A stretch of DNA of 60,644 bases from an uncultured Stomatobaculum sp. Lineage in GTDB: Bacteria; Bacillota; Clostridia; Lachnospirales; Lachnospiraceae. The position numbers and the translations under genes are program-made. The notes under the pieces are model-generated. The model was not told the DNA's origin. It did no database searches and saw nothing but the letters and a program-made list of their open reading frames with translations. The stretch covers positions 1 to 60,644 of the forward strand of contig NZ_CALEYG010000037.1 in NCBI RefSeq assembly GCF_937924975.1. Reading direction: 5' to 3'. Positions 22,807 through 30,834 of this stretch are shown one piece after another. How positions within the stretch are numbered: position 1 is the first letter of the stretch; each line of letters begins with the position of its first letter.

Positions 22807-25038
22807 TTACGGCGCAGCTGCCTTCCGCTTATCGCCCGGAACGACCCAGCCGAGCGCGCGGCGCTTTGCCTTGATGTCCTCGACCAGCTTCTCCGCGAGT
22901 GCCTTCGGATCGGTGTCGACCACCATGACGGAACCGAGCGTCTCGCGGGTTCCCTCTTTCAGGAACTCAATCACATTCTTCGAGCCGTGAATCTGCGCTT
23001 CGACACAGTGATAGGAGTTGATCCCCATCAGGCGGAAGCCGAGCGAAGCGTCAATGCCCTTCTCGTTACTCCACTCCGGCGAGGTGAAGGCAAACGGCAT
23101 CTCCGGCAGGGTCTTACCGAGCTCGTTTGCGATACCCGCAAAAATACCGGAGGAACGGGTATTGTCAATGCACTCACCGACATGCCAGACCGGCGGGAGG
23201 TCGGGCGAGAGGAATTTCCGGAGCGACTCGCCTGCCTTCGGCAGTCCGTCCTTCATATTGCAGTAGCCCATCTTCATGAGCGGGAAGGAGGCACAACCGT
23301 TCGTCAGAATCAGAATGTTATTCTTCAGGAGAATGTCCGCGACATCCAGCGCGGTCTTCTCGTAGAGCACCTTCGGGTTGTTGCAGCCGACCATGTTCAC
23401 AATGCCGAGAATTTTACCCGACTTCACGGCCTCCGCGAGCGGTGCCATGCTACCGAAACGCTTGTGGACATACTCGACCGAGAAGCCGACCTCGGCATCC
23501 ACCTCGTAAGGCGGAATGTAGACCGGAACACCCTTTCTGTTTTCAAAGCTCTCGATGGCGCGCTTCACAATGCGCTCCGCGAGCTCCCTAGTCTCACCGA
23601 TGTTCGAATGATGATGATCGTACTCAAAGCGCTCCGCACCGGGCAGACGCGCCGACTCGGAAGTCGTGATAACGGTCGTTTGGAAGCACTTTGCAACCTC
23701 CATGATGGACGGGAACACGTCCTGCACGTCCGCAATCCAGAGATCCAGCGCGCCGGTTCCGAGCACCAGTTCCGCGGAGACCGCATTGCTGAGCGGAATC
23801 ACACCGGCGTAGCGGTACATTGCAGAGAGACCGGAGCAGCAAATGCCGTAGAAGCGTATGCCCTTTGCGCCTGCCTTCTTTGCGAGCTCAATGAATTCTT
23901 CCTCCTGGCCGACCTTGACAATCTGACTGACCAGCGTGGGCAGATGACCGTGCACCGCGATGTTCACATAGCCCTTTTTGAGCGCGCCGATATTGACCTT
24001 CGAGGTCACGCGGTCGCCGACACCGAAGAGGCTGTCGGTCGCAATCGCGGTCGAGACAACGCCCGAGAAGGTAAAGGCAAGACCGCAGCGAAGGAACTGC
24101 TGCATAATGCTTCTCCAGTCGCCGTCCGTGCCGACACCGCTCTTATGATAGGCCTCAAAGACCTCGTGGTAGGCGCTGATCGGAATGATGTCCAAATCCT
24201 TCCAGACCTTTTGGCGCTCTGCCGGGGCACAGGCCTTGATGACCTCGTAGTCGTCCGGAACGGTTCTGGACATATCCGCGAGCAGCTTGTCCGCGAGTTC
24301 GGAGGCAATGCGCTTAATGCTTCTTCTCTCGGTCTTGATGCCGAAGGCCTTCGCCGTGTCGCGAATCTTCTGCTGACCGAGAATCGGAATATCGAGCTTG
24401 CCTTCCGCCGCCCACTTGAGCGACAGAATGACCTCTCTGCCGTGCATGCCGTGTTGCGCCGCACCGGCCGCCGCAGAGCGGAGCAGATTTCTCGCAACAA
24501 TCAGGTCCGCATCCGCGCCGCAGATGCCCTTCGGGCTCTTCGGCGTAATCTTACATGGCCCCATGTTGCAGATTTTGCAGCAGATGCCGGCAAGACCGAA
24601 GCTACACTGCGGCTTCTGCTTGTCAAAGCGGTCAAAAGTCGTGTCGATGCCAAGCTGTTCCGCGCGGAGCAACATTTCGCGAACCGCCGGATCCGGCGTG
24701 TTGTCGATGACATCCTGCTTCGACGGGAAGGTTTTCTTGTACTCGGCGACCGCGTTCATGTAGTCGTGGATAAACTCGTTCTCATCCTGCTCATCCTGAT
24801 GGTCCGCCTTCACAACCACCGTCGGCACACCGTGCTTGTCAAAGCCTATGATGTTTCTGTGGCTGTGGATGTGCGCGGGCCCCTCGTCATCGTGCACATG
24901 GCCGTGCGCATGCGTGTGCTCGTGCGCATGCGTGTGCTCGTGTGTATGCGTGTGCTCGTGTGTATGCGTGTGCTCGTGGCTGTGCGCATGTTCCTGCGCT
25001 GCCTCGTGACTGTGTTGTTCTCTGTTCTCTCCGCTCAT
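22807..25038 (-). CDS. cooS: Carbon monoxide dehydrogenase (CooS) family protein, His-rich N-terminus, altered C-cluster
   Basis: Ni-Fe CODHs interconvert CO and CO2. Compared from memory with the structurally known C. hydrogenoformans CODH-II: D-cluster Cys145 and Cys153 and B-cluster Cys154/157/162/173 (CSFGLAGICCKICNMGPC) are kept; the active-site ligands His363/365 (AVHGHLP), Cys401, Cys552 (VGCNNPK), Cys582 and Cys622 (GECIDN) are kept, as is Lys660. The ligand equivalent to Cys333 is Asp440 (ADVQDVFPS; others have DYQC). The first 61 residues hold 22 His (HEHTHTHEHTHTH...), a metal-binding extension not found on usual CooS. No cooC, cooF, cooJ or acs gene is adjacent. It may be a true CODH, or a deviant member with another cluster and chemistry. 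The start has GAGG five bases upstream. Confidence 0.88.
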   Translation of the reverse strand: MSGENREQHSHEAAQEHAHSHEHTHTHEHTHTHEHTHAHEHTHAHGHVHDDEGPAHIHSHRNIIGFDKHGVPTVVVKADHQDEQDENEFIHDYMNAVAEYKKTFPSKQDVIDNTPDPAVREMLLRAEQLGIDTTFDRFDKQKPQCSFGLAGICCKICNMGPCKITPKSPKGICGADADLIVARNLLRSAAAGAAQHGMHGREVILSLKWAAEGKLDIPILGQQKIRDTAKAFGIKTERRSIKRIASELADKLLADMSRTVPDDYEVIKACAPAERQKVWKDLDIIPISAYHEVFEAYHKSGVGTDGDWRSIMQQFLRCGLAFTFSGVVSTAIATDSLFGVGDRVTSKVNIGALKKGYVNIAVHGHLPTLVSQIVKVGQEEEFIELAKKAGAKGIRFYGICCSGLSAMYRYAGVIPLSNAVSAELVLGTGALDLWIADVQDVFPSIMEVAKCFQTTVITTSESARLPGAERFEYDHHHSNIGETRELAERIVKRAIESFENRKGVPVYIPPYEVDAEVGFSVEYVHKRFGSMAPLAEAVKSGKILGIVNMVGCNNPKVLYEKTALDVADILLKNNILILTNGCASFPLMKMGYCNMKDGLPKAGESLRKFLSPDLPPVWHVGECIDNTRSSGIFAGIANELGKTLPEMPFAFTSPEWSNEKGIDASLGFRLMGINSYHCVEAQIHGSKNVIEFLKEGTRETLGSVMVVDTDPKALAEKLVEDIKAKRRALGWVVPGDKRKAAAP
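24909..24980. repeat. Four 18-bp tandem repeats encoding the His-rich segment
   Basis: The plus strand shows four units of CATGCGTGTGCTCGTGTG with one or two changes each. On the coding strand each gives HEHTHT or HEHTHA. Copy number could vary by slippage, changing the number of metal-binding histidines by six-residue steps. Confidence 0.9.
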
Positions 25039-25082
25039 GCTATCCTCATTTCCGTGGGCAAAACCTTTAAACCCTAACTACA

Positions 25083-25099
25083 TACCTAATTACTAGGTA
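25083..25099. promoter_or_regulatory. Palindromic operator candidate upstream of the cooS-like gene
   Basis: TACCTA-attac-TAGGTA is a perfect 6-bp inverted repeat 45-61 bp before the cooS ATG. A TTGAAA that could serve as -35 lies 17 bp upstream on the minus strand, so a bound regulator would cover the promoter. It does not match the CooA site known from Rhodospirillum. Which regulator binds is unknown. Confidence 0.45.
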
Positions 25100-25121
25100 A
25101 GTGGTTTTCAACATTGTAAAG

Positions 25122-25158
25122 AAAAAGGGCACCGTTGTCAATTCAACGGTGCCCTTTT
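25122..25158 (-). terminator. Terminator after thrC (two-way)
   Basis: AAAAGGGCACCGTTG pairs with CAACGGTGCCCTTTT around six bases, with T-runs on both sides. On the minus strand it ends the ydjI-ydjG-ydjH-thrC transcript and insulates the cooS-like gene. Confidence 0.92.
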
Positions 25159-25190
25159 CGCAATTCATTTTATGAATGGATCGTTATCAC

Positions 25191-26681
25191 TTACTCGAAT
25201 AAGATAGACCGAACCATTGATTCCATGTCAGCCGGCTTGCAGCTCCGATTGTGCCGGATCTCCGCATGCTGTATTTCTTCGACCGCCGGCGGGAACGGAA
25301 CCCCCGCCTTGTCGCGGAGCAGTTCGAGTACCGCAAAGTCATCGAGCTTGCTCACATCGCCCGCGATGGCTTCCATGACAGCCCGGGAGAACTTAAACGG
25401 GCTTGCCGTGCTCGCAATGACGGTCGGCGTCTTGTCGCCGCTCTCATTCCGGTAGTCCTCGTAGACCTTGGAGGCCACCGCCGTGTGCGTGTCGATCACA
25501 TAGCCGGTCTTTTCATAGAGCGAACGAATGCGTGCCGCGACTTCTTCCTGTGTCGCATAGCCGCCCACAAAATCGCGGGTCGCCTGTCGCATTTCCTCGG
25601 TCACCGCATATTTTCCGCTCGTCTTGAGTGCTTCCATGAGTTCCCGGGGCTTTGCCGCATCGCAGCCCGCGCTTAAGTAGAGAAGACGCTCCAGATTGCT
25701 CGAAACCAGAATGTCCATCGAGGGCGAAGTCGTCAGAATAAAGTCGCGGTTTTTGTCGTAGACGCCGGTCTCAAAAAAGTCAAAGAGCACCTTGTTGTCG
25801 TTCGACGCGCAGATCAGCTTGTCAATCGGCAGACCCATGCGCTTTGCAAAGTAAGCCGCGAGGATATTGCCGAAGTTGCCGGTCGGCACGCAGACATTAA
25901 TCTTCTCGCCTTCGGAAATCTTTTCCTCCTTCAGGAGCTCGAGATACGCGTGGACATAGTAAACAATCTGCGGCACCAGGCGGCCGATGTTAATCGAGTT
26001 TGCGCTGGAGAGCTGTACCTGTCTTTCCGCGAGCTCCGCCTCAAACGCGCGGTCGCCGAAAATCTGCTTGACCGCGGTCTGCGCATCGTCAAAGTTACCC
26101 TCGATGCTCACAACTGCCGTGTTATCGCCCTTCTGCGTGAGCATCTGGAGTTCCTGGAAGCGGCTCACACCGCCCTTCGGATAAAAGACCACAATGCCGG
26201 TGCCCGGGACATCCGCAAAGCCCGCCATCGCGGCCTTGCCGGTGTCGCCGCTGGTCGCGGTCAGAATCTCAATCTTGTTCGTGACGCCGTTCTTCTTCGC
26301 CGCCGTGGTCATGAGATAGGGCAGAATCGAGAGCGCCATATCCTTGAACGCAATGGTCTTTCCGTGGAAAAGCTCGAGGTAGTAGGCATCGTCCGCGTAG
26401 GTCAGCGGCGCAATTTCCGGCGTGTCGAACTTCTCATCGTAAGCGCCCTCGATGCAGGCGCGGAGTTCCTCCTCGGTATAGTCGGTGAGCAGAAGACGCA
26501 TCACGCGATAGGCAACCTCCTGATACGAGGCATCCTTTAACGCCGAGAGCGCAAAATCAAACGCCGGGATCCGGTCGGGCATAAAGAGTCCGCCGTCCTT
26601 TGCGAGTCCTTTCAGCACTGCCTGTGACGCTGTGCAGCCGGTCTCGCCGCCCCGCGTGCTGTTATAAAGCAATTCACCCAT
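25191..26681 (-). CDS. thrC: Threonine synthase
   Basis: PLP enzyme making threonine from phosphohomoserine. The PLP lysine is in HGKTIAFKDMAL, the phosphate-binding loop TATSGDTGKAA is present, then VPTGNFGN. 496 aa matches the long, yeast/E. coli-like type. AAGGAG precedes the ATG. It follows the ydjH gene by 41 bp with no terminator between, so it may share that transcript, an unusual partner. No thrB is present here. Confidence 0.96.
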   Translation of the reverse strand: MGELLYNSTRGGETGCTASQAVLKGLAKDGGLFMPDRIPAFDFALSALKDASYQEVAYRVMRLLLTDYTEEELRACIEGAYDEKFDTPEIAPLTYADDAYYLELFHGKTIAFKDMALSILPYLMTTAAKKNGVTNKIEILTATSGDTGKAAMAGFADVPGTGIVVFYPKGGVSRFQELQMLTQKGDNTAVVSIEGNFDDAQTAVKQIFGDRAFEAELAERQVQLSSANSINIGRLVPQIVYYVHAYLELLKEEKISEGEKINVCVPTGNFGNILAAYFAKRMGLPIDKLICASNDNKVLFDFFETGVYDKNRDFILTTSPSMDILVSSNLERLLYLSAGCDAAKPRELMEALKTSGKYAVTEEMRQATRDFVGGYATQEEVAARIRSLYEKTGYVIDTHTAVASKVYEDYRNESGDKTPTVIASTASPFKFSRAVMEAIAGDVSKLDDFAVLELLRDKAGVPFPPAVEEIQHAEIRHNRSCKPADMESMVRSILFE

Positions 26682-26722
26682 TCTTCTGTCTCCTTACTTT
26701 CCAAAGATACGCGTATATCCGT

Positions 26723-27598
26723 TTAAAAACTTCTGCCGCCGCCGCCGTGCGAGCTACCGCCCGAACTCGTGTGTGTCGAGCTGCTGCCGTGCGGTCCGCT
26801 GCTGCGCCCGCCGCCGGAACCGCCGCTGCTGCGGCGTATGCGCCGCTCAACACGGTTTCGGTCAAGCAACCGGTCGCTGAGTTCGCCGAAATCGAAGGCA
26901 GCGCCGCTTGCCGCAATGATGCCCGCGACGGTCGAGGCGCGGCGCGCTTCTCCGTCCTGCATCTTATAGTTCCGCTTGACACCGGTTACCGCGCCGAGCG
27001 CCGCGACCAGAGAGGCCGCCAGAGACCCGAGCGCCGCGAGCGGCGACAGGTGTTTCTTTTTGGTCCAGACACCGCTCTCGGCGTCATACGCCCAGCCCTT
27101 CCGCTGCGCTCTGCGATACGAATCCTGAATGCCGTTTAGCACCCGGGAGGCGCTCTCCGCATAGTTACCCGACTTGACGCCCGGCGTGCCGAGATCCAGT
27201 AACTTCTCGATTTCACTGTCCGAGAGGAGCTGAATGCCGCCGCCCGCCGTGCTGACATGAATGCGGCGGTTGTCCATATCGATGAGATACAGAACACCGG
27301 ATTTCTTTGCGCCGTAGCCGTAGCCGCCCTGATCGTAAAAATCGTCCGCATAGGCCTCGGCGCTCTTGCCCTCCGCCTGATTCGTGGTCACAACCACGAG
27401 ATCCAGCTTCATTTTTTCCCGTTCCGTCGCAATCTGCCGCTCGAGCTCCTGCTTTTCCGTTGCGGTGAAGAGATTTGCCTGATCAAAGACGCGCGTCTCG
27501 GCCGCATCGGCCCTTGCCGGGGCAAGAAGCGCAAAAAACAGGAACAGCCAGGCGAACAGGACGCCGACCGGAATATGTCGTATGGTTTTTTCTCTCAT
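26723..27598 (-). CDS. TPM-domain membrane protein, YdjH/YgcG-like
   Basis: Signal peptide (about 1-33, LFAWLFLFFALLAPARADA), then a TPM domain (about 35-160; VFDQANLFTATEKQELE, LVVVTTNQAEGKSAEAYADDFYDQGGYG). After this come a hydrophobic stretch (about 185-205) and a C-terminal tail of Gly/Ser/His (SSGGSGGGRSSGPHG). TPM domains sit outside the membrane and some act on envelope or photosystem repair. Together with the next two genes upstream it matches the B. subtilis ydjG-ydjH-ydjI set, which works with the PspA paralogue YdjF in membrane stress. Confidence 0.85.
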   Translation of the reverse strand: MREKTIRHIPVGVLFAWLFLFFALLAPARADAAETRVFDQANLFTATEKQELERQIATEREKMKLDLVVVTTNQAEGKSAEAYADDFYDQGGYGYGAKKSGVLYLIDMDNRRIHVSTAGGGIQLLSDSEIEKLLDLGTPGVKSGNYAESASRVLNGIQDSYRRAQRKGWAYDAESGVWTKKKHLSPLAALGSLAASLVAALGAVTGVKRNYKMQDGEARRASTVAGIIAASGAAFDFGELSDRLLDRNRVERRIRRSSGGSGGGRSSGPHGSSSTHTSSGGSSHGGGGRSF

Positions 27599-27607
27599 GC
27601 CGCCTCC

Positions 27608-28678
27608 TCACGAAATGAAGTACATCAGCGCGAGCAGCGCGATAAACAGCGGTATGAAAATTGTCAGAAAATAGCGGAACAACTTACCGTTGTCCACCGG
27701 CAGCTCGCCGACCACCTTGCCGCTCTGCCCGTTCAGCGAAAAATAGTAGAGTTTGGAGGAACCGGGCTCGCGATAGGTCATGGTCCAGACCGGCATCAGC
27801 GCGTACTCGAGCTTCTCGTGGTCAAGGCTTACATTCCCGGCGTCGACCGGAAGTCCCTGGTACATCGAGACCGAATTCCTGAGGCTCGCAAGCGCGTAGC
27901 GCGACACCTCCTCGCGGGTCTCTGCCTGAATCGCGTCGCTCTCCATGTCCCGCCGCTCCGCGACGAAACCGGAGAGATAGCTCGGCGAAAACGGCTTCAG
28001 GTTCTCGGTCGCAAACGGCTGCACGCTCTCGGCCAGCACGCGGTTTGCCTTTTTCAGGGCATTTCGCGCGACCATCTTCACCGGCAAATCGCCGTGCCGC
28101 TCAATCTGATACTTGCTGGTCACAATTTCCTCGATATCGCCGCGCTCGTGATGTTCCACGCGCGTGCCGACGCCTTGGAGGTTCGAATGCGCCTCACAGC
28201 TATACAGCAGATAGGGGAAGTAGACCCCCGTAAATTTCTCAATCTGCTTCTCATCGTAGAAGGCGCGCGGCACAAATTTTTTCTTCTTGATCCAGGCACC
28301 GAAAATGTCAAGCGCTTTCTTCCGGTCAATCGCAAAGGGCAGCACATACTGCGGCTGCTCCGCACCGGAGAGACGTCCGACCAAAACCACCGGATTGTGG
28401 CAGTAATAGCAAAATGTCGCCGCCGTGCTCTCTTCTGTCACAATCACAGCGCCGCAGTTCGGGCAGTTGTACTGAACCAGCTCATCGCGCGCGGCAGCCT
28501 TTTCCTCGGCTGCCTGCCCCTTTGCGGCCTCTGTCGCCTCCCGCTGTTCATAGAGCGCCTTAATCTTCTCTTCCGTAAAATCCGAGCTGCAATACGGACA
28601 ATGAAAGCCGCCCTTTTCGGGGGCGTAGACGAGCTCGCCCCCGCAGTTCGGGCACTTATAGGATATGCTTCCTGCCAT
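27608..28678 (-). CDS. Zinc-ribbon membrane protein, YdjG-like
   Basis: 356 aa. Two TFIIB/rubredoxin-like Cys4 ribbons at the N-terminus (CPNCGGELV...CPYC, 9-30; CPNCGAVIV...CYYC, about 75-95), a mixed alpha/beta middle, and one C-terminal membrane anchor (about 335-354). In B. subtilis the corresponding protein recruits the SPFH protein YdjI to the membrane. Good ribosome-binding site GAGG; 15 bp after the ydjI-like gene. Confidence 0.85.
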   Translation of the reverse strand: MAGSISYKCPNCGGELVYAPEKGGFHCPYCSSDFTEEKIKALYEQREATEAAKGQAAEEKAAARDELVQYNCPNCGAVIVTEESTAATFCYYCHNPVVLVGRLSGAEQPQYVLPFAIDRKKALDIFGAWIKKKKFVPRAFYDEKQIEKFTGVYFPYLLYSCEAHSNLQGVGTRVEHHERGDIEEIVTSKYQIERHGDLPVKMVARNALKKANRVLAESVQPFATENLKPFSPSYLSGFVAERRDMESDAIQAETREEVSRYALASLRNSVSMYQGLPVDAGNVSLDHEKLEYALMPVWTMTYREPGSSKLYYFSLNGQSGKVVGELPVDNGKLFRYFLTIFIPLFIALLALMYFIS

Positions 28679-28693
28679 GATCTGCCTCAGTCC

Positions 28694-29929
28694 TTACGGG
28701 CGCGGATTGCCGCATTCCGTGCAGAACTTACCGCTGTTCTCCGCGCCGCAGTTCGGGCACTTCCAGGCGCTGCTCTCCGGGCGCTTCGCGCCGCACTCGG
28801 TGCAGAACTTGCCGGTGTTGTCCGCGCCGCAACTCGGGCACTTCCAGCCGCCGGCCGCAACCTGCGAAGCCGCCTGCATCTGCTGTGCCTGTGCGGCAGC
28901 CTGAGCCTGCGCCTGTTGCTGCGCCTGCTGCTGCATCTGCATCTGCTGGTAGTTGGTATTGCTCGCCTGCCCCATGAAGCCCATGCCGGCGTTCATGCCC
29001 ATGCCGACACCCATCATGCCGACAGCGCCGCCGTTCGGATTCTCGCCCGCGGAGCGAATGCCCTGTGCGATCTGCCCCTGCACAAAGCCCTCGCGAATCG
29101 TCGCGTCGGAGAGCATGGCACCCTGGTTCCGCATGTTGATGAGCTCCTGCGACTGATCGTCATAGGAGAGACCGTCGACACCGATCTCGACCAGCTCGAA
29201 ACCGCGGGGACCCCATTTCTCATCGAGCTCGGCATCGACCTCGGCGTTCAGTCTGTCCTTGATCTTCGACTGAATGAAGGAGATGCGCTCGCCCTCCGCG
29301 GAGAGCTTGTTGACCGAAATCTGGAAAGCCTGCAGGAACTCCGCGAGATACTGCTCCGCAACCTCGGAGAACTGCAGATGCGTCGCGTCGCGCGGAATGA
29401 CCTCCGCATAGAACTGCAGCGGATTCGTGATGCGAATCGAGTAGTGACCGTGTGCGCGGAGAAAGAGCTCTGCGTTGTAGAAGGTATCAAAGTAGTTCAT
29501 CGGCGTCGGTGTGCCGAAACGATTTCCCTTGATCTCCTGGAGGTTGATGAAGAACACCTGCTGCTTGCCGGACGGCACACCGCCGAACTTGATACGATTG
29601 AACGCATCACCGAGCGACTCACCGAACTGTCCGTTGAAAAGCGAGGGGGCACTCGAATTGTTGACGGTATAGTAGCCCTCTTCCGCCGTGTAGTCGACAA
29701 TCTTTCCGCCGTCCACCAGCATCATGAACTGATTCTTCTGGACGACAATGCGGCTTCCGTTGCTCACATAGTCCGCACTGCCCTTCGTGTTGGAGCCTTT
29801 GCCCGGGCGAACCGCCTTCGCACCGGTAAAAACGGTGCCTTCGCCCATCTCGTCCGCTTCGAGGAACTCAAGCCACTGATCCGCAAGACCGCTGCCGATT
29901 GCGGAAACTGCTGCTTTGATAAGACCCAT
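28694..29929 (-). CDS. SPFH-domain protein with two zinc ribbons, YdjI-like
   Basis: 411 aa: an SPFH-type domain (residues 30-280; described in databases as virion core protein-like), a Gly/Met then Gln/Ala-rich linker (about 310-365), and two C-terminal zinc ribbons (WKCPSCGADNTGKFCTECG and a near-copy). SPFH proteins form membrane-associated scaffolds. No membrane segment is predicted, so it should be recruited by its YdjG-like partner. It is the first gene after its own promoter. PspA/YdjF itself is not in the window. Confidence 0.88.
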   Translation of the reverse strand: MGLIKAAVSAIGSGLADQWLEFLEADEMGEGTVFTGAKAVRPGKGSNTKGSADYVSNGSRIVVQKNQFMMLVDGGKIVDYTAEEGYYTVNNSSAPSLFNGQFGESLGDAFNRIKFGGVPSGKQQVFFINLQEIKGNRFGTPTPMNYFDTFYNAELFLRAHGHYSIRITNPLQFYAEVIPRDATHLQFSEVAEQYLAEFLQAFQISVNKLSAEGERISFIQSKIKDRLNAEVDAELDEKWGPRGFELVEIGVDGLSYDDQSQELINMRNQGAMLSDATIREGFVQGQIAQGIRSAGENPNGGAVGMMGVGMGMNAGMGFMGQASNTNYQQMQMQQQAQQQAQAQAAAQAQQMQAASQVAAGGWKCPSCGADNTGKFCTECGAKRPESSAWKCPNCGAENSGKFCTECGNPRP

Positions 29930-29979
29930 ATCACACCTCCTGTATTGTTATGCCTTTGCTTTCGGTTACAAATACCTAT

Positions 29980-30834
29980 TCATTTTATCAAATTCTGTTC
30001 CGTTGTAAACTTACGTTTTCTGCGGCGCGGCGAGATGGCGCGCACCGCGGCCAGAAAGAGCAATGCCATCAAAAGGCATTCGAGGAGCGCCGCCGGGATT
30101 AAGCCTTGCTGTAAGAGCGGATTCTCGGCGAGCGCCGCAAAGTCGTGCAGCCCGGTCGCGTGAAACAGAAGATTCTCCATCAGGCTGATCGGAGAAAAGA
30201 GAATCAGCCAGGAAACCGCGGTTCCCGCGCTGCCGAAGCTCTTCGTGAGCAGGAGAATGCCGAAGGGCGCCAGAAAGAGCAATGCTTCCGCCGCATAGGT
30301 CTCGACAATCGCGACCGCGGTCGTGCGGTTTGTCGCCGAGAAGAAGAGTCCGAGACTTCCCGAGAGCGCCGCCGAGAATAAGATACCGAGAAAGAGCAGT
30401 GCCACATCCGCGAGGGAAACACCGCCGAACAGCAGCGCCGTGAGCAGCACCGGCAGGCCCGAGAGCGCAAAAATGCCGGCGCTCACGAGATTCTGCAACA
30501 GGTTTCCGAGGATGATGCGCCGCGGCGACAGGGCAGTCCCGAGCAAAAGATCCAGCGTCCGCTGCTCTCTCTCGCCGCTCACGGCACCGGCCGCCCGCGC
30601 CGGCACTAGGAGCGCGGCCAGGATGAGTTCCGCCCAGACCAGCGTGTGGAAGATGCGGAGCATTTCCACATAGCGCAGTTCGCCGGTCTCACCGGCGCGC
30701 TGAAACACCAGTCCCAGCATAAAGAGCGCCAGCGCGGCGAGCAGCGCGTTGCCGCCGAACAGCGCGGCGCTGAAGCGCGGGGTCCTGGCAGCCGCGCGGG
30801 CGGCTCTCTCACATATCGGATTCATCTTCATCAT
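29980..30834 (-). CDS. ABC-2 type exporter permease
   Basis: 284 aa with six hydrophobic segments, the first at about 22-45, and the cytoplasmic loop GAVSGEREQRTLDLLLGTALSP, a signature of ABC-2 permeases that contacts the ATPase. Substrate unknown. Its start overlaps the ATPase gene by 26 bases, and AGAGG stands ten bases before the ATG. The trio permease-ATPase-784-aa protein follows a two-component system, suggesting export of lipids, peptides or envelope material under stress control. Confidence 0.88.
   Translation of the reverse strand: MMKMNPICERAARAAARTPRFSAALFGGNALLAALALFMLGLVFQRAGETGELRYVEMLRIFHTLVWAELILAALLVPARAAGAVSGEREQRTLDLLLGTALSPRRIILGNLLQNLVSAGIFALSGLPVLLTALLFGGVSLADVALLFLGILFSAALSGSLGLFFSATNRTTAVAIVETYAAEALLFLAPFGILLLTKSFGSAGTAVSWLILFSPISLMENLLFHATGLHDFAALAENPLLQQGLIPAALLECLLMALLFLAAVRAISPRRRKRKFTTEQNLIK
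29982..30009 (-). promoter_or_regulatory. Promoter of the ydjI-ydjG-ydjH operon
   Basis: Read on the minus strand: -35 TTTACA (30004-30009), 16-bp spacer, extended -10 TGATAAAAT (29982-29990). It lies inside the last codons of the ABC permease gene. Confidence 0.55.

Noticed and set aside
24900..24990. Short regular repeats that could suggest a CRISPR or regulatory array
   Set aside because: The units are directly adjacent with no unique spacers and encode the HEHTHT blocks in frame.
22714..25077. A 787-codon open frame on the plus strand over the cooS-like gene
   Set aside because: It is the mirror of a clearly conserved coding strand. High third-position GC removes antisense stops. The protein is low-complexity Arg/Val/Leu with no family features.
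27257..30163. A 968-codon open frame on the plus strand
   Set aside because: It runs antisense through the YdjH/G/I-like genes and part of the ABC permease, all well supported. No ribosome-binding site or recognisable domain.
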